From positions 124,001 to 188,000 of the forward strand of contig PDHQ01000042.1 in NCBI GenBank assembly GCA_003339415.1: a stretch of 64,000 bases of DNA. The letters are read 5' to 3'. The translations under genes and the position numbers were made by a program. Positions 1 through 9,224 of this stretch are shown here, one piece after another. Numbering within the stretch: position 1 is the first letter of the stretch; each line of letters starts with the position of its first letter. Under the pieces are notes generated by a model that was given only the letters and a program-made list of their open reading frames with translations, did not search any database and had not been told where the DNA came from. This DNA is from Ophiocordyceps camponoti-saundersi (nom. inval.). Lineage: Eukaryota > Ascomycota > Sordariomycetes > Hypocreales > Ophiocordycipitaceae.

Positions 1-736
1 CCTTCTGCAGCTTCTATGCAGAACTCAACCAAACATCACGACGTTCTCACAAGCCTTACTTGCAGCGTCGACGCCACCAGCTTGTTTTACGTGGTATAGT
101 AGGAAGATCAATACCGTGTAGCGATCGTACAGCCAGAGTATCTTTTGGCCTAAAACTTCTATTGCTTAAAGTCCGTATATGCGATTTATCTGCCCCATCT
201 CAAGGTTAGGTAGGCCGCCTCTTACGTACTTATTCATCATCCACCCTCCGAGATCGCTCCTTTCACAGGCGCGTATTGTCCACGAACACAATAGAGACGC
301 GTCTAAACGCAAACAAACCGCACTTAACCTTCACCCTGCCCTTCGTCTGTCACGCACAACCTACAGAGAAAAGGCCAGAAGAAGGTTGTAAATTCAATAA
401 ATGACGCCATGCCTTGCGCAGGTAGGCTTGCAGTTCTTGACGCCTTTACGTACTCTTTCCAGGCGATCCATCGTGAACGCATCCTTACTCTTGACTTGCT
501 GTACACTTACCCTTCGATATCCTCCGTGGAGGAGGAAGGAGGAAAGCGGGAAACCAAACCATCAAATTTACCAAATCTCCTCTACAATCACAAGGTCAAT
601 CTGAAGTCGAAAATGATAGCCTGATGAATGACTAATTACAGAAATCGATATCCAATAAAAGGCTGCATCTACCTACGGATGCGGCACCGCACCTATCCGC
701 CCCTCCCTTGCCCCCGCTGGGGCTACCCACTAAGGC

Positions 737-780
<44 letters not shown>

Positions 781-2216
781 CCCCCCCCCCCCCCCCCCCC
801 CTTCCCGCTTCCACCCTGTTCCATCCCATCCCATCCGCTCCGCTTCCCATCACCGCCTTTCCCTTCCTTTCAACTCTCTCATCCTTCCCTGCCTAGTAAT
901 CTTCTTCTTCTCCTCTTCTTCTTCCTCCTCTTCCTCTTCTTCTTCTCCCCCCCCCCCCCCCTCTCGCTTGCCCTTTATTACATGCCTTTCGTCTAGCTAC
1001 TTGTCTGTGTATCCTCTTCTCAATCCCATCTTATCCCCTCTTCCCCCTTTTGCCCGCGCCCTTTTCTCCCCTCTCTACCTTCGTCGTCTTTGTCTTCGCG
1101 TGCCATCGTCCCTGTTTTCTCTCCTCCTCGAGCTTCGCTTCTCGTCCTTCCCCCTTGCCGCCGGCTCGACGTCGCTCGAATCCGCTCGATCAACCCCTCC
1201 CAGGCTCGGTACCGACTGTGCTCCGTCGTCTGCCGTCAATCAACAACTCCGGCTCAGATCAACGAAAGGGCAGGGGGCGAGTCTGGTGCTTGCCATTCTC
1301 TTCTCTCTCCCTCACCAGAGTCCCATCGGCCGTGAGGTGGCTGGCGTTCGACTCACCATTGTTCTGACCCCACGCCTCCCGCTGCCTGACAAAACGCTCC
1401 GCGCTTTGACCTGTATCGCGAGCGCCGACGACTCTCTGCCTGACAACGCCTGATCGACGAGGGCACGGGGCACAGCGGAGTATCCACCGGGGCCGTCACG
1501 CGGCGATCTATCGGGGCTTGGCCCCTTCATCGGCCTTGGTAATCGACTCTCCCCTTCGGATTACGCCCAACAATTCAGCACTTGCCCGCGACGAACTTAC
1601 CTTCCTTCCCCCCAAGCCACTCCCGCACTGGTAACGAGGCTTCCTACCGTTTCGCCTTGGCCGTTGGGCTCCACCCCTTCTTCTTCAGTGCCACCCACGC
1701 GGATCAGCTTCACGTTACTGTCTGTTCGAGTTTCTCAACGTCTGTCCGAATAGGCCGCTCAATCCGTACGATCCTCATGTCATTATAACGAATTTCCTCG
1801 CTCGTCCACTCTCTTTCTGAGCCATTCGGCTTCCCGGCGTTTCATTTCACGGCGACTCGATATACGCGTTTCCTTTGTTCCCCTCACACGATATACTTCC
1901 TCCCGATGATCCATTGTGCCTGCCGATCCATTCGACATTTTCGACCGTTTGCGCATGTGTCTTAGCACCAAACCTCTCGGATCTCGTGTACCTCTCAACG
2001 AATTCCCTTCTTCTCTCAACTTTTACCCCGTCTTCAGCTCGAATTCCTTACCGATCGTACATTGACAAAAAGACAAAAAAAACCCCTTCAAAACTCACAT
2101 AGCCTTCTCTGTCAAACTTCCGATTCTCGGATATACAGTTCTTCGCAACTACATCTGCTTATTCAAGTCCTTCTCTTTCTTTCTGTCTTTTTCTTCTTTC
2201 TTGCTAGAACGGCGCC
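1..2216. other. Intergenic DNA and CT-rich leader upstream of the kinase gene
   Basis: No reading frame here resembles a known protein. The stretch from about 690 to 2210 is strongly pyrimidine-rich on the + strand and ends 4 bases before the kinase ATG, as expected for a long fungal promoter and 5' leader. Several short ATG-started frames lie in it and could be upstream ORFs if this DNA is transcribed. A 7-bp stem with a 7-base loop (TTCTGCA/TGCAGAA) lies at 3-23. The poly-C run is listed separately. Confidence 0.6.
738..801 (+). repeat. Interrupted poly-C run (40 C, T, 23 C)
   Basis: Forty consecutive C residues (738-777) are followed by one T and 23 more C. A further C run of about 14 lies near 947-961. 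Runs of this length form i-motif or G-quadruplex structures in vitro and are prone to length errors in assembly. The proline-rich and glycine-rich frames across it are artefacts of the homopolymer. Confidence 0.95.
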
Positions 2217-4085
2217 ATGGAATGCCTTCGGGACAAGTTTGTTGGCGGCGTGCTCCTCGACGGTCGCTTCGAGACCATCTCTCCACTCAACCACGGTTCT
2301 TTTGGCATGGTGTTCATGGCTCAGGATCTATCGACTGACCAGCCCGTGGCTATCAAGTGTCTGACCAAGAAATCTGCTTCTGGCGAGGCTGGCCTCGACT
2401 TCGCCGTTGACGACAAGTCGGAAGAACTGGCTCTTCACCGCAGCCTCGGTCTTCACCCCAACATTGTCAACCTTGTTCACTCGTTTGAGACGGATGCACA
2501 CATTTATCTCGTTATGGAATTTTGCTCGCAGGGCGACTTGTATGAGGCGATTCGAAACGGCCACGGTCCCCTCGAGACCGAACACGTCCGCCGCTTCATG
2601 CTCGAACTCGTCGACGCTGTCACTTACATTCACTCCAAGGGCATTTACCACCGTGATATCAAGCCCGAGAACATTTTCCTTACCCAGGATGGCACCATGA
2701 AACTGGGCGACTTTGGCCTAGCCACGACGGACAAGTGGTCTTACGAGATGACTGTCGGCAGTGATCGCTACATGGCTCCGGAGCAATTCGACTCGGCCGG
2801 TGCCGGTTACTCTCCCGCCGACGCCGACATCTGGGCCATCGGTATCTGCTTGCTCAACATCCTTTTCTCGAGAAATCCGTTCACGACTCCGACTGAAGCT
2901 GATCCCTTGTTCCTCGACTATTCCCGCGATAAGCAGAGCCTCTTCGACGTCTTCCCGGCCATGTCGCAGGACACGTACGAGGTGATCGTGGAATGCATGA
3001 GCTTGGACCCGAGGAGGCGGTCCTTGGTCGGCGCGCGAGCCGCCCTCGAGCGGGTCGCCAGCTTCACCACGGCTGACGAGTCACTCGACGACTTCTGCGG
3101 CGCAGAGAAGACTACCGTCGCGTCGGCAAACAGGGAGCCTTTGCGCACCCCGTCTCTCCAGAGTCCTTACGTTGAGAATGGGTCGTTCCCGTGGGCCAAG
3201 GCGTTGCAGCCAAGTCCGCGGCACGAAGGCCGCCAGTTGAGCGTCATCCCCGACGAGTCGTACTCGGAAGACCTCTTCTCCAAGTCGAGCGAGACGGTAG
3301 ATTGGTGCGCGGCTAGCGTCCAAACCCCGTCGTCGTCGTCGATGCTCGGCTGCCACATTGAAGGTTCCATGAAGTCCTTGACTGACAGGCCCTCTGGCGA
3401 GAAGACGGTTACTGCGTCGATCCCCATCTGCAAGGCGAAACCGCTGGCCTTGTCGATGCCAGCACCGTTCGGCCGTCAAGCAGGATCCGTGTCCAAGAGT
3501 TGGAGCGACATGTGGGACGAGGATGAAGAGGAGGAACGCGAGCAGCAAAGAAACTCTCTGGAGCAGCTCAACTCGAGAACATGGAGTCAAGGGAGTGACG
3601 ACGACATGCGGAAGAAGGACGTCGAGACGGCCGAGGCAGTCTCTTTGCCGCATGACATCAAAGGAGACGTGGACGACGACTTGGTTGTCGACGGCTTCTT
3701 CTTCCAGGAGGCTGCGGCACCGCCCAAGGCGGCGGAGGCGGTGCGCGTCTCTAAAACGTCGTCGAAGCGAAACAACTTTGACAAGTGGGCGGCGCTTGGT
3801 GAACGGCGCAGAGGACTGGGATCCTCGTACGAGCCGGAGAAGTCGCCGGGCTCGAAGCCGAGGCGTTACTTCGGCTTTGGCTACAGATCTTACGAAGCGG
3901 GCGTTTGGGAACACTCTTTGATCAGCAACAACAATAACGATAACCACCAAAACAACACGAGCAAGATGTGGTGGGGCAGGGAGAAACCGATGAAGGACTG
4001 TCACTGGATGAAGGGGAGAGACTGGAACTGGCGTCGGGACCGGCGCGTCGCAGTCGCCGACGTTGAGTGGGTTGGGGGGTGCTAA
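2217..4085 (+). CDS. Ran1/Ksp1-type serine/threonine protein kinase
   Basis: Single-exon gene of 622 residues. The kinase domain fills about residues 16-285: glycine-rich loop HGSFGMV at 26-32, catalytic lysine in VAIK (Lys47), catalytic loop HRDIKPEN with Asp147, DFG at 165-167 and APE at 187-189, so it should be active. The close spacing and the YMAPEQ form of the APE motif suit the Ran1/Pat1 and Ksp1/Sks1/Vhs1 group, which controls meiosis, nutrient response and filamentous growth in yeasts. The C-terminal 340 residues are low complexity, acidic and serine-rich with many possible phosphorylation sites. The ATG at 2217 is preceded by GCC and begins just ahead of the domain; no intron is needed. 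Placement in the Ran1/Ksp1 group is by pattern, not alignment. A 416-residue open frame on the opposite strand is a shadow. Confidence 0.9.
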   Translation: MECLRDKFVGGVLLDGRFETISPLNHGSFGMVFMAQDLSTDQPVAIKCLTKKSASGEAGLDFAVDDKSEELALHRSLGLHPNIVNLVHSFETDAHIYLVMEFCSQGDLYEAIRNGHGPLETEHVRRFMLELVDAVTYIHSKGIYHRDIKPENIFLTQDGTMKLGDFGLATTDKWSYEMTVGSDRYMAPEQFDSAGAGYSPADADIWAIGICLLNILFSRNPFTTPTEADPLFLDYSRDKQSLFDVFPAMSQDTYEVIVECMSLDPRRRSLVGARAALERVASFTTADESLDDFCGAEKTTVASANREPLRTPSLQSPYVENGSFPWAKALQPSPRHEGRQLSVIPDESYSEDLFSKSSETVDWCAASVQTPSSSSMLGCHIEGSMKSLTDRPSGEKTVTASIPICKAKPLALSMPAPFGRQAGSVSKSWSDMWDEDEEEEREQQRNSLEQLNSRTWSQGSDDDMRKKDVETAEAVSLPHDIKGDVDDDLVVDGFFFQEAAAPPKAAEAVRVSKTSSKRNNFDKWAALGERRRGLGSSYEPEKSPGSKPRRYFGFGYRSYEAGVWEHSLISNNNNDNHQNNTSKMWWGREKPMKDCHWMKGRDWNWRRDRRVAVADVEWVGGC

Positions 4086-5465
4086 GGGGTTTTGATGACT
4101 CTGCACGCCCTCCAATCGTGGTTGAGCCGTCGATTTTCGAGAATGGTACCCGGAGGGGGGTGAAGCTGGCCAGGAGTACAAGGGCCGACGACCGCATCTA
4201 CATACGTTGCGGAGTTGGTGGCGAGTCGGCTGCAGCTTTTGGGGTATCGCGGAGGATGGACTGGACCTCAACTCGCTTTCTGTGTATCGGATACTGTCAG
4301 ATATAGTTCGGGAATACCAGAAGTTACCCACTCAAACAAAAACCATCAAAGGTTCCCCGACTGCGGCGGCGTAGAGCAACTATGTATCATGTATGTATGT
4401 ATGTACATATGTATGTAAGTGTGTGTGTGTGTGTGTGTGAGTAGATGTGGCATCGGAAGGGGGTTAAGGGAAGGGAAGGGAAGGGAGAGGAAGGATGGGG
4501 ATGGGGTCGGATGGGGGCGGGGGGCCAGGCAGGACGTGGCACGACATGGATGACGGAGAGGTGATGACGGTTAGTTTTAGTGGACAGATAGGCGAAGATG
4601 ATGGCGTCGACGGTTAGGATTGGATTGTATTGGCCACATGCATGCATGCGTTGGACTTGGGCATGATTAGTTGGTGTACATATGTACGTCCGTATGTGTA
4701 GTATGTATGCATGTTTGTGGACGTGCGTGTATGTGCATGCATATCCATCCATCTATCCATCCATCCATACTCCGTAGTCTACCTAGGTATACACACATAT
4801 ACACATACATGCATTCATACATGGGTGCATATGTATGTATGTATATATGGATGCATATCCGGTCCGTGAATACATACATACATACAACATACGAATAGTA
4901 CGGACACATGCAAGTGATTCGAACAGCCCGGCTGGTTCGTTGCCCTTCTGCCCCCTTCTGTCCCCTTCTGTGCGTATAGAGGTATATACATATGCATGTT
5001 CTGTCTGCTTTGACCGAGACAAGACAGACAGATGAAGTGGGCCGTAAAACTGTCGGGAGGCGTCCGATGTGACTCTTTCGATCGTGATCATGTCCCTTCT
5101 GCCGATTTTGCTGATTCGATGCCGGCTGCGGATGGGCTACCCTACCCTACATACATACATATCTGTGTTGCCTCTTAGAGAGAGACCTCACCATGGCCTG
5201 GATGGCCACGTGTGATGCCCTCCCTGCCTTGGTTTGTCTTCCCTTTCCTTTCAGGACTGTCGACTTCCTCTCTACCTCTGCGTTGGATGTGGCAGGGCGG
5301 GTATTGTGCCTGCGTTGGAAGATTTCATTGGCACGGGCTGAGGCGTACGTGAATTGGCACTTTCGCCCTCTTCTTCTGAGCTTGGAGGTCTTGTGTTCTT
5401 TACAGGACCCGAATCGAAAGGCCCTGGTAGCCTGTTGCCATGCTCTTCTTTTCTTTCGTCTCGTT
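4086..5465. other. Convergent intergenic with tetranucleotide repeats
   Basis: This lies between the 3' ends of the kinase gene and RMP1. It holds ATGT/GT repeats (4388-4440) and, from about 4670 to 4900, TATG-type repeats followed by CATA-type repeats in the opposite sense, which could fold back on each other. One ACCTAGGT palindrome is at 4781-4788. Open frames across it are repetitive Cys/His/Tyr-rich translations of the repeats. I see no supported gene. Confidence 0.6.
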
Positions 5466-5571
5466 ATGACGCGCTATCTAGTCTCTTCAGCTCCTTGGCA
5501 TGAAACGAAGGCTGGGTTGGAAAAAAAAAGGCTTCATGCCAAGGAGCTGAAGAGACTGGATAGCGCGTCAT
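5466..5571. repeat. 39-bp fold-back inverted repeat over the RMP1 stop codon
   Basis: The left arm 5466-5504 and right arm 5533-5571 are inverted copies matching at 38 of 39 positions, with a 28-base loop containing a run of A. The one difference (T at 5479 where the inverted right arm has C) allows a G-U pair if transcribed from the + strand. The right arm contains the last codons and stop of RMP1, so the left arm is an inverted extra copy of the gene's 3' end placed just beyond the stop. Confidence 0.95.
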
Positions 5572-6205
5572 CGTGTCGTCTCTTCTTCTTCTTCACCTTG
5601 TTCTTCTTGTCCTTTTCCTTATTCTTTTCGACGATGACGTCGTCGTCGTCCTTTTCAGCGCAAGTTGCATCGGGACCAAGTCGGGAAACGGCCACGCCCC
5701 GATCAGGCACAGAGGAAAGTTCGCCATCCACAGCAAAGGACTTGGTCTGCTCGTTGCGACAAGACGTGTCGTCGTCCGTTGCGGTGCCGACGATGGCGTG
5801 GGCGCGAGCTAGAATGGCGAGAAGCATTAGGCCAAGGGGAGCGTGCTGATTATCAGCCGCGAGTTGAGAAAAGGCACTTTCGTCATGTCGTAAAAGACGT
5901 AATAATCATTAGCGCTCATCAACTCAGCGAAGCATAAAAATAAACAAGACTCACACAAACGCCCCGGGCACGATAACCCTAACCCCCTCGACCCGTCCCC
6001 GCCGAATAGCCCGCCGAAGACAATTGAAATAGGACCACCAGCCCGATCTGCCATGCTGGTTCCGATGACGATGATTGAACCCTTCGAGGAGGGGGAGGAG
6101 AGCCGCTAGTTTGTCCGCTTCATCTCGTTCGTCTTCTTCCTCGGGCGTGTGGGTTGCTGGTATTGGTGTTGGTTGCTTCGTCCCTTGGAGGGGGGGATTC
6201 GTCAT
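5534..6205 (-). CDS. rmp1: RNase MRP subunit RMP1-like protein
   Basis: Two exons, 6205-5955 and 5876-5534, give 197 residues. The intron (GTGAGT...AAAG) joins VPGAFV to AFSQLAADNQHAPLGLMLLA. The N-terminal part carries LLPLLEGFNHRHRNQHGRSGWW and a following LRRA block, the RMP1 signature. RMP1 is specific to RNase MRP, which cleaves pre-rRNA in ITS1 and some mRNAs; the protein should be nucleolar. The tail is Asp- and Lys-rich and ends ALSSLFSSLA, resembling the SSLF-type ends of fungal relatives. The AAG acceptor is unusual but gives the conserved join. The last 12 or so codons lie in one arm of the fold-back at 5466-5571. The family call rests on remembered motifs. Confidence 0.82.
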
Positions 6206-7224
6206 CTCGCCTTTTCCATCGGTTTTTATCTTCTAGGAGACTCTCTTTTTGCGCTTTCTTTTCGTGACCAGATTAGAGATGGAGTACGGGGAAAAGAAAT
6301 AGGGAAGAAAGGAACTGAAGACGAGACGACACGGAGATGGAGAACGAGAGAAAGAGGAGCTGTAGAGACTGAACAAATCTTACATCCCTTTGAGTGCGCT
6401 AACGCCGCACGCCATATACTGAGATCCAGATGAATGACTAAGCTGAAAGATACAGCTATCGTCTGGCAAAATGCTAGCTGCTGCTTGTATAGCGCTTAAC
6501 AGCTGGTACCTCGCTTAAAGCGCTTTGTCCGCCAGAAAAGTAAGTACCGCTAGCTACGCGATATATGATTGGCGATGAACCCTATATAGTGCAGAGCGTG
6601 CGGCGTTAACGCACTCAAAGGCATAGTACTGATCACGCCTCGATCACGTCCCTGTACGGATAGAGCAAGGCACATGCTAGGTTACTGATTAGATAGGACG
6701 AGGTGGGAAAAAAGAAAAATCCACGGTGAATATTTGTTTCGCTCAGAGCATGGCGTGCCTTGCCTACCTACCTAGGTAATAGGTATGTACGGATACGGAC
6801 GTACGGATACAGCCTATCCGTACAGCCTACAGGTGACGTTATCCGCACAACCTCGTATGGACTCCGTAGTATGTACTCCGTAATCCCTCCGCATATCTCT
6901 GGTGCCTACCTTAGTACCTAGAGGCTAGGCACATATCATCTCAGCCCCTACGGATTAGACAATCACCGTAGAGGCATCGACCAGGGCTGTTAACCGGCAC
7001 TCTCCCTCTCACCTCCAAACATCATCTTTCACATTGAGAGCATGTGCATAGTAAAGTCTTGACACGACTTTCGTAATCAAAAGAGCCCTAGCGACCCTTG
7101 CTAATCTTTTCCTATCTCTCTCCTGTAAAAAGTAAAGACAGCTGCGAAAACCGTCGCGCCAAAGCAATCATCACGACGGCCCTTTTACACAATAAACAAG
7201 CCCCACGGCCCCTTCGAAGAGCCC
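6206..7224. other. Intergenic between rco-1 3' end and RMP1 start
   Basis: It contains the presumed RMP1 promoter next to 6206 and the rco-1 3' flank near 7224. A MITE-like element occupies 6387-6621. Past it, at 6770-6900, sit one ACCTAGGT palindrome, two TACGGATA words, their complement TATCCGTA and two ACTCCGTA words within about 130 bases. No open frame looks like a gene. Confidence 0.6.
6387..6621. mobile_element. MITE-like element with 26-bp terminal inverted repeats
   Basis: The sequence at 6387-6412 (beginning CCTTTGAGTGCG) is repeated inverted at 6596-6621 with 25 of 26 matches. The trinucleotide CAT lies at 6383-6385 and again at 6622-6624, a possible 3-bp target duplication if the element starts at 6386. 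The 235-bp interior has no coding potential and contains a smaller inverted repeat (AGCGCTT/AAGCGCT). This is the size and form of a non-autonomous DNA transposon. No transposase is present, so the superfamily is open. Confidence 0.7.
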
Positions 7225-9224
7225 TTAGAATGGACGATACGACCAGATCCTGGCCTTCATGTCGCCCGAGCCCGTGGCAAAGTACATTCCCTGGGGGCTC
7301 GGCGCCACCGAGATGACCGAGTTCTTGTGTCCCTGCAGCATCAACTGCGTCGTGCCCGTACGCGGATCCCAGAACTGCACACCTCGGTCCTTCGATCCCG
7401 AGAGCACCCAGTTGGCGTCGGGAGTCAGGGCAACCGACAGCACAAAGTCCCTGTGACCCTCGAATGTCTTGACGCACTTCCCGCCCTTGGGCCCGGCATT
7501 ACTGCCGCCGCGAGGGGCGCTCAGCTCCCACATCTTGATCGTCCGGTCCAGGCTGCCACTGACGAGGTCTTTTCCATTAGGTGAAAAGGCGACAGAATAA
7601 ACGCTATCCTTGTGTCCATCGGGACCCTCGAGCCGCTCGACCAGGAAGCCCGAGTGTATGTCCCAGACGCGGACGCTCTTGTCTAGCGAGCCGGCCGCCA
7701 CGTATTGCGTGTCGGGCGAGATGGCCACCGTCGTCACCCCGTCCTCGATGGTCAGCGTGAGGGTGCAGGTGCCCTGCTCAATGTCCCAGAGCCGCACGGT
7801 CCTATCGCCGCTGCCCGAGGCGATGGTGCGCCCGTCACGCGCAAAGTCTAGTGAATAAATGTCCTGCTCGTGCCCGGCGAAGTGATTGCGGATCGTCCGC
7901 GACGCGATGTCCCAGACCTGCACACAGCCTTGGCGTCAGTAGTCCGCCTTTTCGCTCGGAGGCGCAGTATCGGGGAACCTCACCCTTATAAGCTTGTCCT
8001 CGGCGCCTGTAGCGAGGTAGCGCCCGTCCGGACTAAAGCAAACGCTACGAATATATAGGTCTGCGCTCATGTCCTGGGCATTGTGATCCTCCAAAACGCA
8101 CACCTTCTCGCCCGTCTGGACATCGTAGATTTGCGCCGATCGGTTGCAGCCGGTGGCGACGTACTTACCGTCGTGGCTGAACCGAACACAGCACACGACG
8201 CTTTCATGTGCAAGCGAGTGGACCAGCTCGACGTCGAGCACGCGCTGAACCTGCGGGTTGAAGATGGCGTACCAATCACTGCCCGTCTTCTTGTTATGGG
8301 GAGCCACGGCTTCGACCTCGAGATCGCCCAGCGCGTTGCCGACGGGGGGTGCCCGAGGGCCGCCCATGCGGGCGTGGTCCGGAGTCGGATGACTAACCTG
8401 GGGAGACTGGGCGTTTCCCGGATACGGCACCGGCGTGTTGATCTGAGGCGTGGCCGGGCCAACAGCATTAGGGGGCCGGCCGACACCCCGCCTACCCGGA
8501 CCGGGCGACGCCGTGCTCTGCGGCGGCTGCGGACCCATGCCGTTTGAGACCGGTCCCTGAGGGTAAGGCTGCTGATACGGAGGCTGCTGGGCATTGGGAT
8601 GCGGTGGGGGGACAGGTAGACCCGGCGGGCCCTGAGCCATCTGGTGCTGAGGTCCTACCTGCTGCTCCTGGGGGGCAGGGTGTTGCTGCGGCGGAGCAAG
8701 TCCGGACTGGTTGCCACCGGCCATGATGCCGCTGAAGAGGCCGTTGCCCGGCGCGATGGACGGGGGCTGCTGCGACGGGCCGGGATGCTGGGGCGGGCCG
8801 GGCATGCCGGGTTGCGGACCTCCTTTACGTGCAGCCTCGAGCTGGTGTCGCAGCATGCTGATTTCTTCCTCGTATCTGGGAAATCTGGCGTGAGAATTGC
8901 GCGGCAAGACGAATCTGGTATGTGACGAGCCGACTCACTTTTGCTTAAGCGTCATGTGCGTCTGCTCCATGGCGTAGACCTTTTCCCGTACGAGTTGCAT
9001 CTCGCTGACCTGAGCGGAGACTGGGAGAACAAGACGTGTGAGTTTTTTTTTGTTTTGAAGGGAAGGAAATGGACGAGGACTGAAGACATACTCTGATGCT
9101 CGAAGCCCTCGGTTTGGCGCAACTGCGTCTCGAACTCGGCTCTGATCTGGTCGAGTAACTCGTTGATGCGCACCGAGTTGCCTTGAGGCACGGCGCCCAT
9201 GCCGCGATGCGAATACATGGACAT
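7225..9224 (-). CDS. rco-1: Transcriptional corepressor RCO-1/TUP1
   Basis: Four exons (9224-9092, 9020-8939, 8875-7984, 7917-7225) encode 599 residues. The N-terminal Tup_N coiled coil (about 10-75, with [18 protein letters not shown] and [15 protein letters not shown]) forms tetramers and binds the SSN6/RCM-1 partner. A Gln/Pro/Gly-rich linker (about 80-250) follows, then a seven-bladed WD40 propeller to the C-terminus with repeated GH..V and LASGS.D..VRLWD-type blades. The protein is recruited by DNA-binding factors to repress many genes in development, conidiation and metabolism. Donors are GTATGT, GTGAGT and GTGAGG. Joins restore the conserved EHQISAQVSEM, LKQKYEEE and [11 protein letters not shown]. 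The start MSMYSHRG is the one giving the usual N-terminus; an upstream in-frame ATG is not conserved-looking. The upstream region exceeds 2 kb, which suits a highly regulated gene. Confidence 0.96.

Noticed and set aside
3081..4331. 416-codon open frame on the minus strand
   Set aside because: It is antisense to the kinase gene, Arg/Leu/Pro-rich and without a domain; a shadow of GC-rich codons.
4670..4910. Cys/His/Tyr-rich small open frames in TATG/CATA repeats, resembling small secreted peptides
   Set aside because: They are direct translations of tetranucleotide repeats, with similar frames on both strands.
5193..5849. 218-codon plus-strand frame
   Set aside because: It overlaps RMP1 on the other strand and runs through the fold-back; no recognisable protein.
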